A DNA stretch of 64,000 nt. Source: an uncultured Clostridia bacterium (lineage in GTDB: Bacteria; Bacillota; Clostridia; TANB77; CAG-508). The stretch spans positions 1 to 64,000 of the forward strand of contig CAOTKV010000003.1 of assembly GCA_948530865.1 (NCBI GenBank). The letters run 5' to 3'. The notes beneath the pieces are model-generated. The model was not told where the DNA came from. It searched no databases and was given only the letters and a program-made list of their open reading frames with translations. The stretch's first letter is position 1; each line of letters starts with the position of its first letter. Positions 17,509-26,803 of this stretch are shown here, in pieces. The position numbers were made by a program, and so were the translations under genes.

Positions 17509-19380
17509 ATGAATCCCAAAAATATTACTTTTCAAAAATCTATCGAAATAGTAAAAAAGAAACTACATTCAAAAAGCCGTTCACCTATTGCATATTTATA
17601 CTTAGATTTAACACGATATAAAAATTATATAAAGAAAATCCAATCACAAAATGCAGAATTATCTATAAAAGAATTACAAGAAAAAATTTTAGATGATTTT
17701 CATTTTAAATTAACTCCAAAAGTTTTTGAATCTGGATTTTCATTTGAAAATTATATGGATTTACGTTCTTGTAAGTACCTACAGGATCATTCTGCTGAAT
17801 TTGACTATATATATGAACTTGTAAGTCAAAAAGATTATATGCCTCCTATTAGTAATGAATGCTTTAGTGATTATCTTGAATCTTATGTTTATTATTCAAT
17901 TTATCGTGCATCTAAAGATATTGACGAATATGCTCGTTATCCTTTTAATGCTAATATGATTAACATAGCAGATGATTATCAAAGACATTCTGGTAACCCA
18001 GAAATAAAATTTAAACAATTAGAAAAATATATTAAAACAAACTGTTCTAATAAACTTCTTCAACGTAATTTAATTAATTGTGCCAAAATTGATTGCTTTG
18101 GTCCAAGATATTTCTTAAGTGTGGATCAAAAAATTATCGAAAGAGAACTCAAAAATGATTTAACAACTTCTATTTTGGAATTAACTGGCACATTAGATGA
18201 AATAGGTGCATATGAAAGAACTGAAAGTTTAAATGAAAAAAATTTACGACTATTTCAGTTTCCTGAATTTCAAACCAATCCTAATGGAAACAATATGTAT
18301 ATTTCATTATCTAATCTTCCAAATTATTTATCTAATTTAAGCATAGATGATTTAATGGTTCTTAATACATTTTGGCTAAATAGATATATTAAAGAAATTG
18401 ATTCTTATGCTGATTGCATATCTGTAATAAATGAATGTAATCTATTAGAAGAGCTTTTATCTCTAGATAAGTTACCTGAAAACTTTATAACAGCTGATGA
18501 ATATAAATACATTTCTCAAAAGAAAACTTTATTAAGGCCTTTTGTAACTGATTATATTTTAAAACAATCACCTTCTAGTCCAGAAGATATCGAAGATCAT
18601 GACCCTGATAAAAAATATATAACATTTTCATATGATGGTGCAAAACAATATGTTTCTGGTGAAAATTTCGAGCAAGAATATTTTGATTATTTTTCAGAAC
18701 ATATTAAAAAATCAAAAAATAATTCTTGTGATGATATTATTCTATATGCAAAGTTATTTAATCCTTCAATTGCTGCATATTCACAAAAAACAGATTATTT
18801 AAGTGCATTAATTACTGATATAGAATCAAATACAGAAATTGTAAATGCTGGAATTATTCCAACATCATATTCTAATGATAAAACACATATAGATTTACCT
18901 TGTTTTGTTGGAATAGGAATTGATACAAAATTAACATATCCTGTAAGAGAACATATTTCACTAAATTTTCTAAAAAGTTTTGTAGAATCATATACTGGCT
19001 CTTCAAAAATTCCAATATATGAAGGTGCTAATGATTTTTCTAATCCTTTTGATTCTAGTGATTCTTTTGTATCTGCTCAACTTGTTTTACCATTTTCAGC
19101 AAAACAAATTGAATTGTTAAAAAGAAAAATAAAATTAAATGATTACTCACCATTTAATAAGAATTTTATACAACATATGTATTTTTTATCTAATCCACAA
19201 AAAATACCTGAAAGTTTTGCTACAAAACAACCAACATCTTCTGGTAAAAGAAAGAAAAAATCAACATTCGAAAGAAAATATGTAGATTTAAATGATGGAC
19301 AAATATATACAAAATCAAAAACAGGAATTTATGAAAAAGTAAATCCTATATTAGAGAAAGGAATTGATTATGATAGATAA
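17509..19380 (+). CDS. Large soluble protein of unknown function
   Basis: A 623-residue cytoplasmic-looking protein without signal peptide or membrane helices. I do not recognise a family. The N-terminal half (1-330) is mostly charged and helical, with many Tyr and Asp residues (YLYLDLTRYKNYIKK, DYLESYVYYSIYRASKDIDE). A middle segment follows (SPEDIEDHDPDKKYITFSYD). Residues about 440-540 look more strand-rich (LPCFVGIGIDTKLTYPV). The end is a very basic stretch (SSGKRKKKSTFERKY) followed by VDLNDGQIYTKSKTGIYEKV. It is expressed from its own strong promoter against surrounding minus-strand genes, and its end overlaps the next gene by 11 nt, so the two products probably work together. Regulatory, scaffold or defence roles are all open. 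Confidence 0.75.
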   Translation: MNPKNITFQKSIEIVKKKLHSKSRSPIAYLYLDLTRYKNYIKKIQSQNAELSIKELQEKILDDFHFKLTPKVFESGFSFENYMDLRSCKYLQDHSAEFDYIYELVSQKDYMPPISNECFSDYLESYVYYSIYRASKDIDEYARYPFNANMINIADDYQRHSGNPEIKFKQLEKYIKTNCSNKLLQRNLINCAKIDCFGPRYFLSVDQKIIERELKNDLTTSILELTGTLDEIGAYERTESLNEKNLRLFQFPEFQTNPNGNNMYISLSNLPNYLSNLSIDDLMVLNTFWLNRYIKEIDSYADCISVINECNLLEELLSLDKLPENFITADEYKYISQKKTLLRPFVTDYILKQSPSSPEDIEDHDPDKKYITFSYDGAKQYVSGENFEQEYFDYFSEHIKKSKNNSCDDIILYAKLFNPSIAAYSQKTDYLSALITDIESNTEIVNAGIIPTSYSNDKTHIDLPCFVGIGIDTKLTYPVREHISLNFLKSFVESYTGSSKIPIYEGANDFSNPFDSSDSFVSAQLVLPFSAKQIELLKRKIKLNDYSPFNKNFIQHMYFLSNPQKIPESFATKQPTSSGKRKKKSTFERKYVDLNDGQIYTKSKTGIYEKVNPILEKGIDYDR

Positions 19381-19657
19381 GAATATTATAAATACAAAAA
19401 TAAAAGAAAAAGATTATTCTAACTGTATATTTATTTTATATAATGAAATTAAAAATATTTTAATTGAAAAAATTAAAGAGAAAAATCCTAGTTATGTGTA
19501 TATAACAATTGGAGATTTAAAAAATAAAGCATTGAGATATCTTTCTTCTGATTTGCAAAGCTATGCAATTATATTATATACTTTAGTTATAAATCCAGAA
19601 GAAGATGAATTATATACATTAAATTTATTATTTGAAATTTACAAGCAATTAATATAA
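19370..19657 (+). CDS. Small helical protein, partner of the unknown large protein
   Basis: A 95-residue protein, mostly amphipathic helix (IIFILYNEIKNILIEK-like, then DLKNKALRYLSSDLQSYAII). The TTG at 19364 lies almost on top of the AAAGGA site. The ATG at 19370, about 8 nt after it, is the preferred start and overlaps the upstream gene by 11 nt. No family was recognised. The helical segments and translational coupling suggest a small subunit or chaperone of the 623-residue protein. Confidence 0.65.
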   Translation: MIDKNIINTKIKEKDYSNCIFILYNEIKNILIEKIKEKNPSYVYITIGDLKNKALRYLSSDLQSYAIILYTLVINPEEDELYTLNLLFEIYKQLI

Positions 19658-19674
19658 AAAACAAAAATATATGA

Positions 19675-19711
19675 AAGAACTTTAAGGAAAATCCTTAAAG
19701 TTCTTCTTTTT
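19675..19711. terminator. Bidirectional terminator between the unknown operon and nth
   Basis: A perfect 14-bp stem (AAGAACTTTAAGGA / TCCTTAAAGTTCTT, loop AAA) is followed by CTTTTTG on the plus strand. The right arm overlaps the last codons of the convergent nth gene. Confidence 0.88.
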
Positions 19712-20345
19712 GTGTCTTTTTATAATTATCACAGTATTTTTTGACATCACAATCTGTACAGTTGGGTTTTCTTGCATCACATGTGTTTCTTCCATGCCAT
19801 ACAAATAAGTGATTTACATCGTAATAATATTCTTTTGGAAAAACTTTTAATAAATCTTGTTCTATTTTTTCTGGCTCTGTTTGTTTTGAAAAGCCCATTT
19901 TATTAGAAATTCTTTTAGCATGTGTATCTACTGCAATTCCTTGTGGATTATGAAATGCTTCAAGCATTATTACATTAGCACTTTTTCTACCAACTCCTGG
20001 TAATTTCTGGAGTTCTTCCATGTTTTGTGGAACAATTCCATTAAATTCTTGTACTAGCATTTGGCTACAAGCTTTCATGTTTTTAGCTTTATTTTTATAA
20101 AAACCACATGGATGTATAATTTCTTCTAACTCTTTAATATCTGCATTTGCCATTTCTTTAGGTGTTCCATATTTTTCAAATAAATATGGTGTTGTTTTAT
20201 TAACTCTTTCATCTGTACATTGAGCTGAAAGCATTACTGCTATAGTCATCTGAAATGGGGTTTCAAAATCTAAACTACATGTTGCATCAGGATACATCTT
20301 TTTCATTGTTTCTATAATTTCTATTGCCTGCTTTTTTGTTTTCAT
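19695..20345 (-). CDS. nth: Endonuclease III (DNA glycosylase/AP lyase)
   Basis: Base-excision repair enzyme that removes oxidised pyrimidines and cleaves the AP site. At 216 residues it has the typical length. The helix-hairpin-helix LPGVGRKSA (115-123) supplies the catalytic Lys121. VDTHAKRISNKMGF contains the catalytic Asp140. The C-terminal [4Fe-4S] ligands are Cys189, Cys196, Cys199 and Cys205, in the classic C-X6-C-X2-C-X5-C spacing. It is 13 nt downstream of the bactofilin-like membrane protein gene on the same strand. Confidence 0.96.
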   Translation of the reverse strand: MKTKKQAIEIIETMKKMYPDATCSLDFETPFQMTIAVMLSAQCTDERVNKTTPYLFEKYGTPKEMANADIKELEEIIHPCGFYKNKAKNMKACSQMLVQEFNGIVPQNMEELQKLPGVGRKSANVIMLEAFHNPQGIAVDTHAKRISNKMGFSKQTEPEKIEQDLLKVFPKEYYYDVNHLFVWHGRNTCDARKPNCTDCDVKKYCDNYKKTQKEEL

Positions 20346-20358
20346 AAATTACTCCATT

Positions 20359-21576
20359 TTATTCTTCATTTACAATTATCTCTTTATCTTGTGTTTTCTT
20401 TTCTTTTTTATTTCCAAACATCCATTTCATTAAAATTCCAAGTCCAAATAGTGAAACTAAACAATTAATAAATCCAACAACTGGAATTAACGAAATTAAT
20501 CTTGTTACAATATATACACAAATTGCAAATAAAATTGTTATTGCTTTATTTTCACATGATGTTTTTTCATATATCATTTGACCTATTTTTAAAGATGCAA
20601 CTGACATACTAATATATAAAGCAATAATATAAAGTACTATCATAAATAATCCTATTGGTAAACCAACTATCGTGAATAATAATGCAATTGATATTACTGG
20701 TACAAAAATTGCAAATAGTAATCCTTTTAATATTCCCATTCCAATTACATTACCATAATCTTCAGATTTCTCAGTATCCTTATTTTTTACTATAAAAAAT
20801 AATACTGCTATAATAATTGATGCTGTTACAATATTTATTAATACACTTTGAATTTTATTTGTTAAAATTTCTTTTTCAGATTCTTGAGTAGATTCTTCTT
20901 TTTCATTTTTTACTAATTCTACATTATTTAATAAATCTGTTTTTCCTGTACATTCTCCTGTATATACTACTTTACCTTTTTCTATATATTCAGCTGTTTG
21001 TGCAACTTCTAAAATATCAACAGCAGCATTTAACATACGATTTACATTTCCTTGTATATCTAACTTTTTAGCAATTACGTCAAAATCAAATATTACATTT
21101 GAATTTTCAGCTAATGTTGCATTTTCTGCAATTGCATATACTGTATTTACAGTGTTTGTTTCTATTTTAGCATTTTTTGCTATCGCATATACACTTCCTG
21201 ATATGCTTCCTTTTATTGTAACATCTTCTGCAATAACAAATACGTTTCCATTAATAGTTCCAGAATTAATATTTACATTTTCTCCTATTAAATAAACATT
21301 ACCATTTACTGACTGTTCAACAGATATATTTTGTTCAATTAAAAAAATATCTGTCTCTGCAATATTTTCAAAATTTAACATATCATTACTAATTGGCATA
21401 ATCCCATCTTCAGTAGCAGAATCACGAAGTTCTTTTAATGCTTTTTCAACCCTTTCTTCATCTGTCACCTCATTTGTTAATGTCTCCATTATTGAATTGG
21501 TTGCATAAGAAATATTTGATAATAGCATTATTAAAATAATTGATATTATCATAGACAATTTCAAAACTTTTTTCAT
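20359..21576 (-). CDS. Secreted bactofilin-like repeat domain fused to a membrane domain
   Basis: A 405-residue protein with a signal peptide (1-25), a linker, then about 85-190 a run of short repeats (NVYLIGENVNINSG, NVFVIAEDVTIKGS, SVYAIAKNAKIETN, TVYAIAENATLAEN) with the right-handed beta-solenoid look of polymer-forming cytoskeletal (bactofilin) proteins. After a charged linker come about four membrane helices (from about 245) and a Lys-rich cytoplasmic tail. True bactofilins are cytoplasmic, whereas the signal peptide here places the solenoid outside. A role in envelope organisation is likely, but no specific function can be assigned. Confidence 0.75.
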   Translation of the reverse strand: MKKVLKLSMIISIILIMLLSNISYATNSIMETLTNEVTDEERVEKALKELRDSATEDGIMPISNDMLNFENIAETDIFLIEQNISVEQSVNGNVYLIGENVNINSGTINGNVFVIAEDVTIKGSISGSVYAIAKNAKIETNTVNTVYAIAENATLAENSNVIFDFDVIAKKLDIQGNVNRMLNAAVDILEVAQTAEYIEKGKVVYTGECTGKTDLLNNVELVKNEKEESTQESEKEILTNKIQSVLINIVTASIIIAVLFFIVKNKDTEKSEDYGNVIGMGILKGLLFAIFVPVISIALLFTIVGLPIGLFMIVLYIIALYISMSVASLKIGQMIYEKTSCENKAITILFAICVYIVTRLISLIPVVGFINCLVSLFGLGILMKWMFGNKKEKKTQDKEIIVNEE

Positions 21577-21587
21577 AATTTTCTCCT

Positions 21588-22247
21588 TTACATTTTTAAT
21601 TTTTTAACAGCTTCACTCTTATTTTCTGATAATATTAAATATTTACCAGCAACTAATATATTACTTCCTGCTTCTATAGCTTCTTTTGCAGTAATATCAT
21701 TTATTCCACCATCAACTTCAATGTCTATATCAATATTATTTTCATCTACATATTCTTTTAATTTTTTAACTTTTTCTATCGTTTCTGGAATTAATTTTTG
21801 ACCACCTTTTCCTGGAACAACTGTCATTACTAGAACCATATGAATTAGTTCTAAATAAGGTTTTATTTCTTCAATACTTGTATCTGGACTTATTGCTATT
21901 CCAACTCTTGTTCCTTCATTTTTTATAGTATTAATTATCTTTTTAGTTCTTTCTTCACTACCACTTACTTCTATATGAAATGTAAGTATTTCTGGTGACA
22001 ACATTAAATAATCGTCTACAAAATTTTCAATATCTTCAACCATCAAATGAACATCTAAACCTAAGTTTGAAATATGTTTAATTGTTAATGCATAATCCTT
22101 CATTAATTCTACATTATTATTTTCAACAAATTTTCCATCCATAACATCTATATGAAAATAATTAACTTTTGCAGTTTCTAAATTATAAAAATCGCTTGTT
22201 GCATTATCTTTTTCTATATTTAAAGTTGATGCAGATACTTCTATCAT
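21588..22247 (-). CDS. rpe: Ribulose-phosphate 3-epimerase
   Basis: Interconverts ribulose 5-phosphate and xylulose 5-phosphate in the pentose phosphate pathway. The 219-residue TIM-barrel protein keeps the metal and catalytic residues: His32 and Asp34 in HIDVMDG, His67 in HLMV, Asp179 in EVDGGI. The phosphate-binding segments are diverged: VVPGKGGQKLI replaces the usual NPGFGGQ, and AGKYL replaces AGSAIF. It lies after prkC beyond a hairpin. In most Firmicutes rsgA separates prkC and rpe; here it does not. A divergent sugar-phosphate epimerase specificity is possible. Confidence 0.88.
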   Translation of the reverse strand: MIEVSASTLNIEKDNATSDFYNLETAKVNYFHIDVMDGKFVENNNVELMKDYALTIKHISNLGLDVHLMVEDIENFVDDYLMLSPEILTFHIEVSGSEERTKKIINTIKNEGTRVGIAISPDTSIEEIKPYLELIHMVLVMTVVPGKGGQKLIPETIEKVKKLKEYVDENNIDIDIEVDGGINDITAKEAIEAGSNILVAGKYLILSENKSEAVKKLKM

Positions 22248-22276
22248 AATCTCTCCTCCTATTTTTCAAAAATATT

Positions 22277-22301
22277 TGAGGCATGTATGTTTCATGCCTC
22301 A
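22277..22301 (-). terminator. Terminator after prkC
   Basis: A perfect 9-bp stem (TGAGGCATG / CATGCCTCA) with a 7-nt loop lies between prkC and rpe. On the minus strand it is followed by AATATTTTT. Confidence 0.75.
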
Positions 22302-22314
22302 TAATTTTTAGTTG

Positions 22315-24372
22315 TTAACTTACAGGTAAGACTTGATCTCCTTTACTGAAATCTACTGTATTTGTATATCTTGTAACTCCATTTATTTTTACCTTTACAT
22401 TTTTAACTCCAGATGAGGTCCATTCTTGACTTATATCTGTTTTTGTCATAGGATAACTGCTATTTAAAATAGTATCATCTCCAACTTCTATTGTAACTGT
22501 TGCTTTTTCAATTTCTGGTGTTGTAGTTGTTTGGATTGCATTTCCATATTCATCAACACCTGGTACAGTTTCAGGTTTTGGTTCTGTATATCCTGTTAAA
22601 GATTTTAAGTTTACATTAATTGTAACTTTTGCTCTTTTTGGTTGTTTATTTACTGTAATTGTAACAGTTTCACCTTCTTTTATAACTTTATTAGCATTTA
22701 CATTCTGAGCAGTTACTACACCATCTGATTTACTAGCATTTTCTTCATATTCTACTGATACTACTAGATTCAATGCTTTAAGCATATTTGTTGCTTCAGC
22801 TTCTGTTTTATTTAGAACACTTGGAACAGGAACATCTTTAAAAGCACTACCACTACTTACTGTAAGTTGTATAGTTGTTGCAGCTGTAATTTCTTCTCCA
22901 CCTTCTGGATCTGATTCTATTACTATACCAGCTTCTACTGTTTCACTATTTTCTTGAATAATTTCATATTTTAATTCTAATTCATCTAGTTCATTTTTTA
23001 CATCATCTATTTTTTTGCCTTTTATTCTTTTGGGAAGTGTTACTATTTTTTGTCCTTTACTTACTGTTAATGTTATTGCTTGTGTTACATTATATTTGAA
23101 ATTTGTTTTTGATTCTGGATTTTGAGAAATTACATATCCTTCTTCAACTTCATCATTATATTCTTCTTCAATTGTAATATTTTCAAATCCTGCATCATTT
23201 AGCATTTTTACAGCTTCATCTTTTTTCAAACTTTTACCATTATTTACACTTGAAACATTAGGTATTTCTTCTTGAGGAGTTCTTGAACCATTTAAAACAG
23301 CTATTGTTCCATACATTGCTCCTACAAATAAAATAATTAATGCAAGTATTACTGTAACTGCTTTTGCCCATTTATGTTTTTTATAAAATTCTTTAACTTT
23401 ATTTTCTCTTCTGTTACTAGATGAATTCTCATTTACTTTTGGTGCTTTTCTATCATTATTTTTTTCCATCTCTAATTCATATAAAGTTGGAATTTTTTGT
23501 GTTGGAGAATCATCTGACCTTGTAGCTAGTTCAACAAAATCTTCATTTGGTTTTTTTAATGCTAATGATAAATCTCTAAGCATTTCTGTTGCATTTTGAT
23601 ATCTTAAATTTGGATCTTTTTGCATTGCTTTTAAAATAATTCTATTAATACTTATTGGAATATTTTCATTATATTTTATTGGATCTACTGGTTCTTCTTG
23701 AACTTGTTTTAATGCAACTGATACTGGTGTATCTGCATCAAATGGAACTTTTCCTGTAAGCATTTCATACATTACTATGCCTAGTGAATACAAGTCTGAT
23801 TTAGCATCCGTATACCCCCCTCTTGCATGTTCTGGTGAAAAATAGTGTACAGAACCGATTGTTGTTCCAAATGCTGTAATTGTTGAATTTGAAACAGCTT
23901 TGGCTATACCAAAATCTGTTACTTTAGCAATTCCATCTTCTGTTATTATAATATTGTGTGGTTTTATATCTCTATGTATAATATTATTTTTATGTGCTGT
24001 TTCTAATGCAGAAGCAATTTGAATTGCAATATTTACAGACCATTTCCAAGATAATATTCCATCTTCACTAATTATTTCTTTCAAAGTTTTTCCTTGAATT
24101 AGTTCCATAACAATGTAATATAAATTATCTTCATTACATACATCATATATTTGAACTATATTAGGATGTGCAAGGCTTGCAGCTGACTGTGCTTCTGTAT
24201 TAAACTTTTTGATAAATTCACTATCTGTTGTAAATTCATCTTTAAGAATTTTGATAGCAACATATCTGTTTAATACATGGCATTTTGCCTTATATACAGT
24301 TGCCATTCCACCATTACCAATTTTTTCTAACACTTCATATCTGTTATTTAACATTTTTCCTATAAGATTCAT
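22315..24372 (-). CDS. prkC: PASTA-domain Ser/Thr protein kinase
   Basis: Transmembrane eukaryotic-type kinase that senses muropeptides or lipid II through PASTA domains and controls cell-wall growth and dormancy. The 685 residues comprise a kinase domain at about 1-270 (glycine loop GNGGMATVY, Lys41 in VAIKIL, catalytic loop HRDIKPHN, DFG, activation loop with several Thr, SPEHARGG), a juxtamembrane linker, a membrane helix at about 340-360, three PASTA domains at about 370-575, and a C-terminal outer extension of about 110 residues with a further beta-rich segment. The start is 5 nt after the stop of prpC, so kinase and phosphatase are co-translated. Confidence 0.96.
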   Translation of the reverse strand: MNLIGKMLNNRYEVLEKIGNGGMATVYKAKCHVLNRYVAIKILKDEFTTDSEFIKKFNTEAQSAASLAHPNIVQIYDVCNEDNLYYIVMELIQGKTLKEIISEDGILSWKWSVNIAIQIASALETAHKNNIIHRDIKPHNIIITEDGIAKVTDFGIAKAVSNSTITAFGTTIGSVHYFSPEHARGGYTDAKSDLYSLGIVMYEMLTGKVPFDADTPVSVALKQVQEEPVDPIKYNENIPISINRIILKAMQKDPNLRYQNATEMLRDLSLALKKPNEDFVELATRSDDSPTQKIPTLYELEMEKNNDRKAPKVNENSSSNRRENKVKEFYKKHKWAKAVTVILALIILFVGAMYGTIAVLNGSRTPQEEIPNVSSVNNGKSLKKDEAVKMLNDAGFENITIEEEYNDEVEEGYVISQNPESKTNFKYNVTQAITLTVSKGQKIVTLPKRIKGKKIDDVKNELDELELKYEIIQENSETVEAGIVIESDPEGGEEITAATTIQLTVSSGSAFKDVPVPSVLNKTEAEATNMLKALNLVVSVEYEENASKSDGVVTAQNVNANKVIKEGETVTITVNKQPKRAKVTINVNLKSLTGYTEPKPETVPGVDEYGNAIQTTTTPEIEKATVTIEVGDDTILNSSYPMTKTDISQEWTSSGVKNVKVKINGVTRYTNTVDFSKGDQVLPVS

Positions 24373-24377
24373 AACTT

Positions 24378-25133
24378 TTATCTCTCCTCATCACTGACAT
24401 CGATATTATCAACTATAATTGTTGTTATATTGTCATAACCACCAAGATTATTTGCATTTTCTATTAATGCTTCTTCTGGATTATTAGGATTATTTAATAA
24501 TAGACTGTAAATTTCACTTTCTCTTAGCATATTTGTTAAACCATCTGAACACATAAGTAATATATCGTCTTTTAAAAAACCTTTACATAATACATCTGGT
24601 TCTACTAAAGCACTGCATCCTAAAGCCTTCATTAACATATTCTTTTTTGGATGATTATAAGCCTCTTCTTTTGTTATTGTTCCTTCTTTAAGCAATTTTT
24701 CAACATAACTATGATCTGTTGTGAGCCTTCTCATAATGTTTTTTCTAATTCTATATACTCTACTATCTCCAACATGACCAATAAATACTTTATTATTATA
24801 TATTAAACATGCATCTAATGTTGTTCCCATATCATGAAGTTCTGGATCTTCTTGTGCTTTTTCATAAACTATCATATTAGCATATTCTATTGCATCTTTT
24901 ACTAATTTTGAAAGACTTTCTCTATCTTTTTTAGTTTTTTTGAAATTATTAAATATAAAGTTTCTTACATTTGCTACTGCTAAAGAACTTGCTATTTCTC
25001 CTCCTTTATATCCTCCCATTCCATCTGCTAAAATATATAATTTAATTTCATCTTTTTCTAAATCTGATATATAGTAACTATCTTGATTCATTTCTCTAGC
25101 TTTTCCAATATCAGATTTGGCTAATATCCTCAT
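24378..25133 (-). CDS. prpC: PP2C-type protein phosphatase
   Basis: Mn/Mg-dependent Ser/Thr phosphatase that reverses PrkC phosphorylation. At 251 residues it has the family's size and motifs: REMNQD with Asp18, DGMGG with Asp37, GDSRVYR, SDGLTNML and GGYDNIT near the end, which together supply the dinuclear metal site. It is soluble and cytoplasmic. It sits in the conserved rlmN-prpC-prkC order, 14 nt from rlmN and 5 nt from prkC. Confidence 0.96.
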   Translation of the reverse strand: MRILAKSDIGKAREMNQDSYYISDLEKDEIKLYILADGMGGYKGGEIASSLAVANVRNFIFNNFKKTKKDRESLSKLVKDAIEYANMIVYEKAQEDPELHDMGTTLDACLIYNNKVFIGHVGDSRVYRIRKNIMRRLTTDHSYVEKLLKEGTITKEEAYNHPKKNMLMKALGCSALVEPDVLCKGFLKDDILLMCSDGLTNMLRESEIYSLLLNNPNNPEEALIENANNLGGYDNITTIIVDNIDVSDEER

Positions 25134-25147
25134 CTTATCACCTCTAC

Positions 25148-26179
25148 TTACTTAAGATTTTGTTTTCTTAATTGACCACATGCTGCTGATATATCAGATC
25201 CTAATTCTCTTCTAATTGTTGCAACTATTCCATGATCATTTAGGTAATCTCTAAATTTAATTATATTTTCATTTGTACTTTTAGTATATTTTCCATCTTC
25301 AATTTTATTTATTGGAATTAAATTTACATGTGCAAGCATACCTTTTAACAATTTTACCAATTCTTTAGCATCATTTAAGTTATCATTATTATCCTTTGCT
25401 AAAGCATATTCAAAAGAAATTCTTTTATTAGTTTTTGCTATATAATATTTACAAGCTTCCATTAATTCTTCTATTGGATAGCGATTGTTTATTGGCATCA
25501 TTGAACTTCTAGTTTTATTATTACTACTATGTAAAGAAACTGATAATGTGCATTGCATATGTTTATCTGCTAATTCATATATTTTAGGAACAATTCCACT
25601 TGTTGAAATACTAATATGCCTTGCTCCTATATTTAATCCTTTTGGATTATTTATTATTTTGATAGCTTCCATTACATTTTCAAAATTGTCTAATGGTTCT
25701 CCAATTCCCATAAATACTATATTTGAAATTTTTATATCACTATCTTTTTCAATTGCTAATAATTGTTCAATTATTTCTCCTGCTTCTAGACTTCTAGCAA
25801 ATGGTATTCCTGTTGATGCACAAAATTTGCATCCCATTTTACATCCTATTTGACTTGATACACATATAGTATAACCATGATGATATTGCATTAATACACT
25901 CTCTAATAAATTTCCTTCACCATCTTGTACATCAAACAAATACTTTTTTGTTCCATCAATAGATTCTAATTTATGAACAATTTTAAAATTTCCAAGTATA
26001 TAATTTTCATCAAGTTTTTTTCGTAATTCTAATGATAAATTAGTCATCTCATCAAAAGAATTTACTTTATCTTGATATAGCCATTTAAAAATTTGTTCTG
26101 CTCTAAATGGCTTTTCTCCTATTTGTTTTAGCTCTTCTTTTAAATTATCTAAATCGTAATTTTTTATATTCTTTTTCAA
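25148..26179 (-). CDS. rlmN: 23S rRNA (adenine2503-C2)/tRNA methyltransferase
   Basis: Radical-SAM enzyme that methylates C2 of A2503 in 23S rRNA and A37 of some tRNAs. The 343-residue protein has the radical cluster motif CKMGCKFC (Cys113, Cys117, Cys120), the SAM-binding GIGEPLDN, SVSLH, and the essential C-terminal Cys334 in ISAACGQL that forms the protein-RNA intermediate. The start is a TTG, 6 nt after GGAGGA. It is the first gene of the rlmN-prpC-prkC operon, with a promoter directly upstream. Confidence 0.96.
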   Translation of the reverse strand: MKKNIKNYDLDNLKEELKQIGEKPFRAEQIFKWLYQDKVNSFDEMTNLSLELRKKLDENYILGNFKIVHKLESIDGTKKYLFDVQDGEGNLLESVLMQYHHGYTICVSSQIGCKMGCKFCASTGIPFARSLEAGEIIEQLLAIEKDSDIKISNIVFMGIGEPLDNFENVMEAIKIINNPKGLNIGARHISISTSGIVPKIYELADKHMQCTLSVSLHSSNNKTRSSMMPINNRYPIEELMEACKYYIAKTNKRISFEYALAKDNNDNLNDAKELVKLLKGMLAHVNLIPINKIEDGKYTKSTNENIIKFRDYLNDHGIVATIRRELGSDISAACGQLRKQNLK

Positions 26180-26207
26180 AGACTTCCTCCAATTTATATA
26201 TGGTTTT

Positions 26208-26236
26208 GTTATATCATATAATACTTTTTTTTACAA
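26208..26236 (-). promoter_or_regulatory. Promoter of rlmN-prpC-prkC
   Basis: On the minus strand TTGTAA (26236-26231), a 17-nt spacer, and TATAAC (26213-26208), about 28 nt before the TTG start. Confidence 0.65.
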
Positions 26237-26265
26237 TATATTTTGTAACTTTTTTGTGAACAGCA

Positions 26266-26303
26266 AAAGAGCTGGCAGAATTCTCCACCAGCTCTCTCTT
26301 TTT
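26266..26303. terminator. Terminator after the orphan 150-residue gene
   Basis: An 8-bp G/C-rich stem (AGAGCTGG at 26268, CCAGCTCT at 26288) flanked by A and T runs on both sides, able to act in both directions. Its left edge lies just upstream of the rlmN promoter. Confidence 0.8.
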
Positions 26304-26754
26304 AACATCTTTGTTCAATCAAATCCGCATTTTCTTCCAGACACCTTTGTATGATTTTCATATTAGGCTCAAAGCCATCAAATGCGATTGTAATTTGGGC
26401 ATCATTAAAACTTAACATTTGTCCTGTGAAGTCATCTGGTAGTTTGTTTTTGTCGAATAGAACCTTCATTTGGATTTCATATTCTTCATATTCAAACTCT
26501 CTTTCTTCCACACAAACATTGCCCAAATCTGCATATGGATTCTCATCAAAATTATATTGAATATTATAATAATAGATATCATACATTCCATTATTATACT
26601 TTCCAACTATAACTTCATCTGTTAGACGCCCTGCAAAATCATAAGTATCGATATCTAAAATAACCCGTCCCTGATTAAAAAGTGTTCCCTCGATACGGAG
26701 GCAAACGTTTACAACTGCAACATTTTTTACTCCAATTCTAGGATATCCATCCAT
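26302..26754 (-). CDS. Orphan hypothetical protein
   Basis: A 150-residue acidic, soluble-looking protein (MDGYPRIGVKNVAVVNVCLR, then TYDFAGRLTDEVIVGKYNNG and alternating strand-like segments such as YEIQMKVLFDKN). No family was recognised. It has a very strong AGGGAGGT site, its own hairpin terminator, and noticeably more G/C in third positions than the flanking genes (for example CGG, GCG, GAC, ATC). It is monocistronic between the glycan cluster and the rlmN operon. The composition suggests either high expression or an origin different from its neighbours. Confidence 0.7.
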   Translation of the reverse strand: MDGYPRIGVKNVAVVNVCLRIEGTLFNQGRVILDIDTYDFAGRLTDEVIVGKYNNGMYDIYYYNIQYNFDENPYADLGNVCVEEREFEYEEYEIQMKVLFDKNKLPDDFTGQMLSFNDAQITIAFDGFEPNMKIIQRCLEENADLIEQRC

Positions 26755-26803
26755 CTTCTTGTACCTCCCTAAAGTTGTTATTTACTCTTTATATATTAAC
26801 ATA

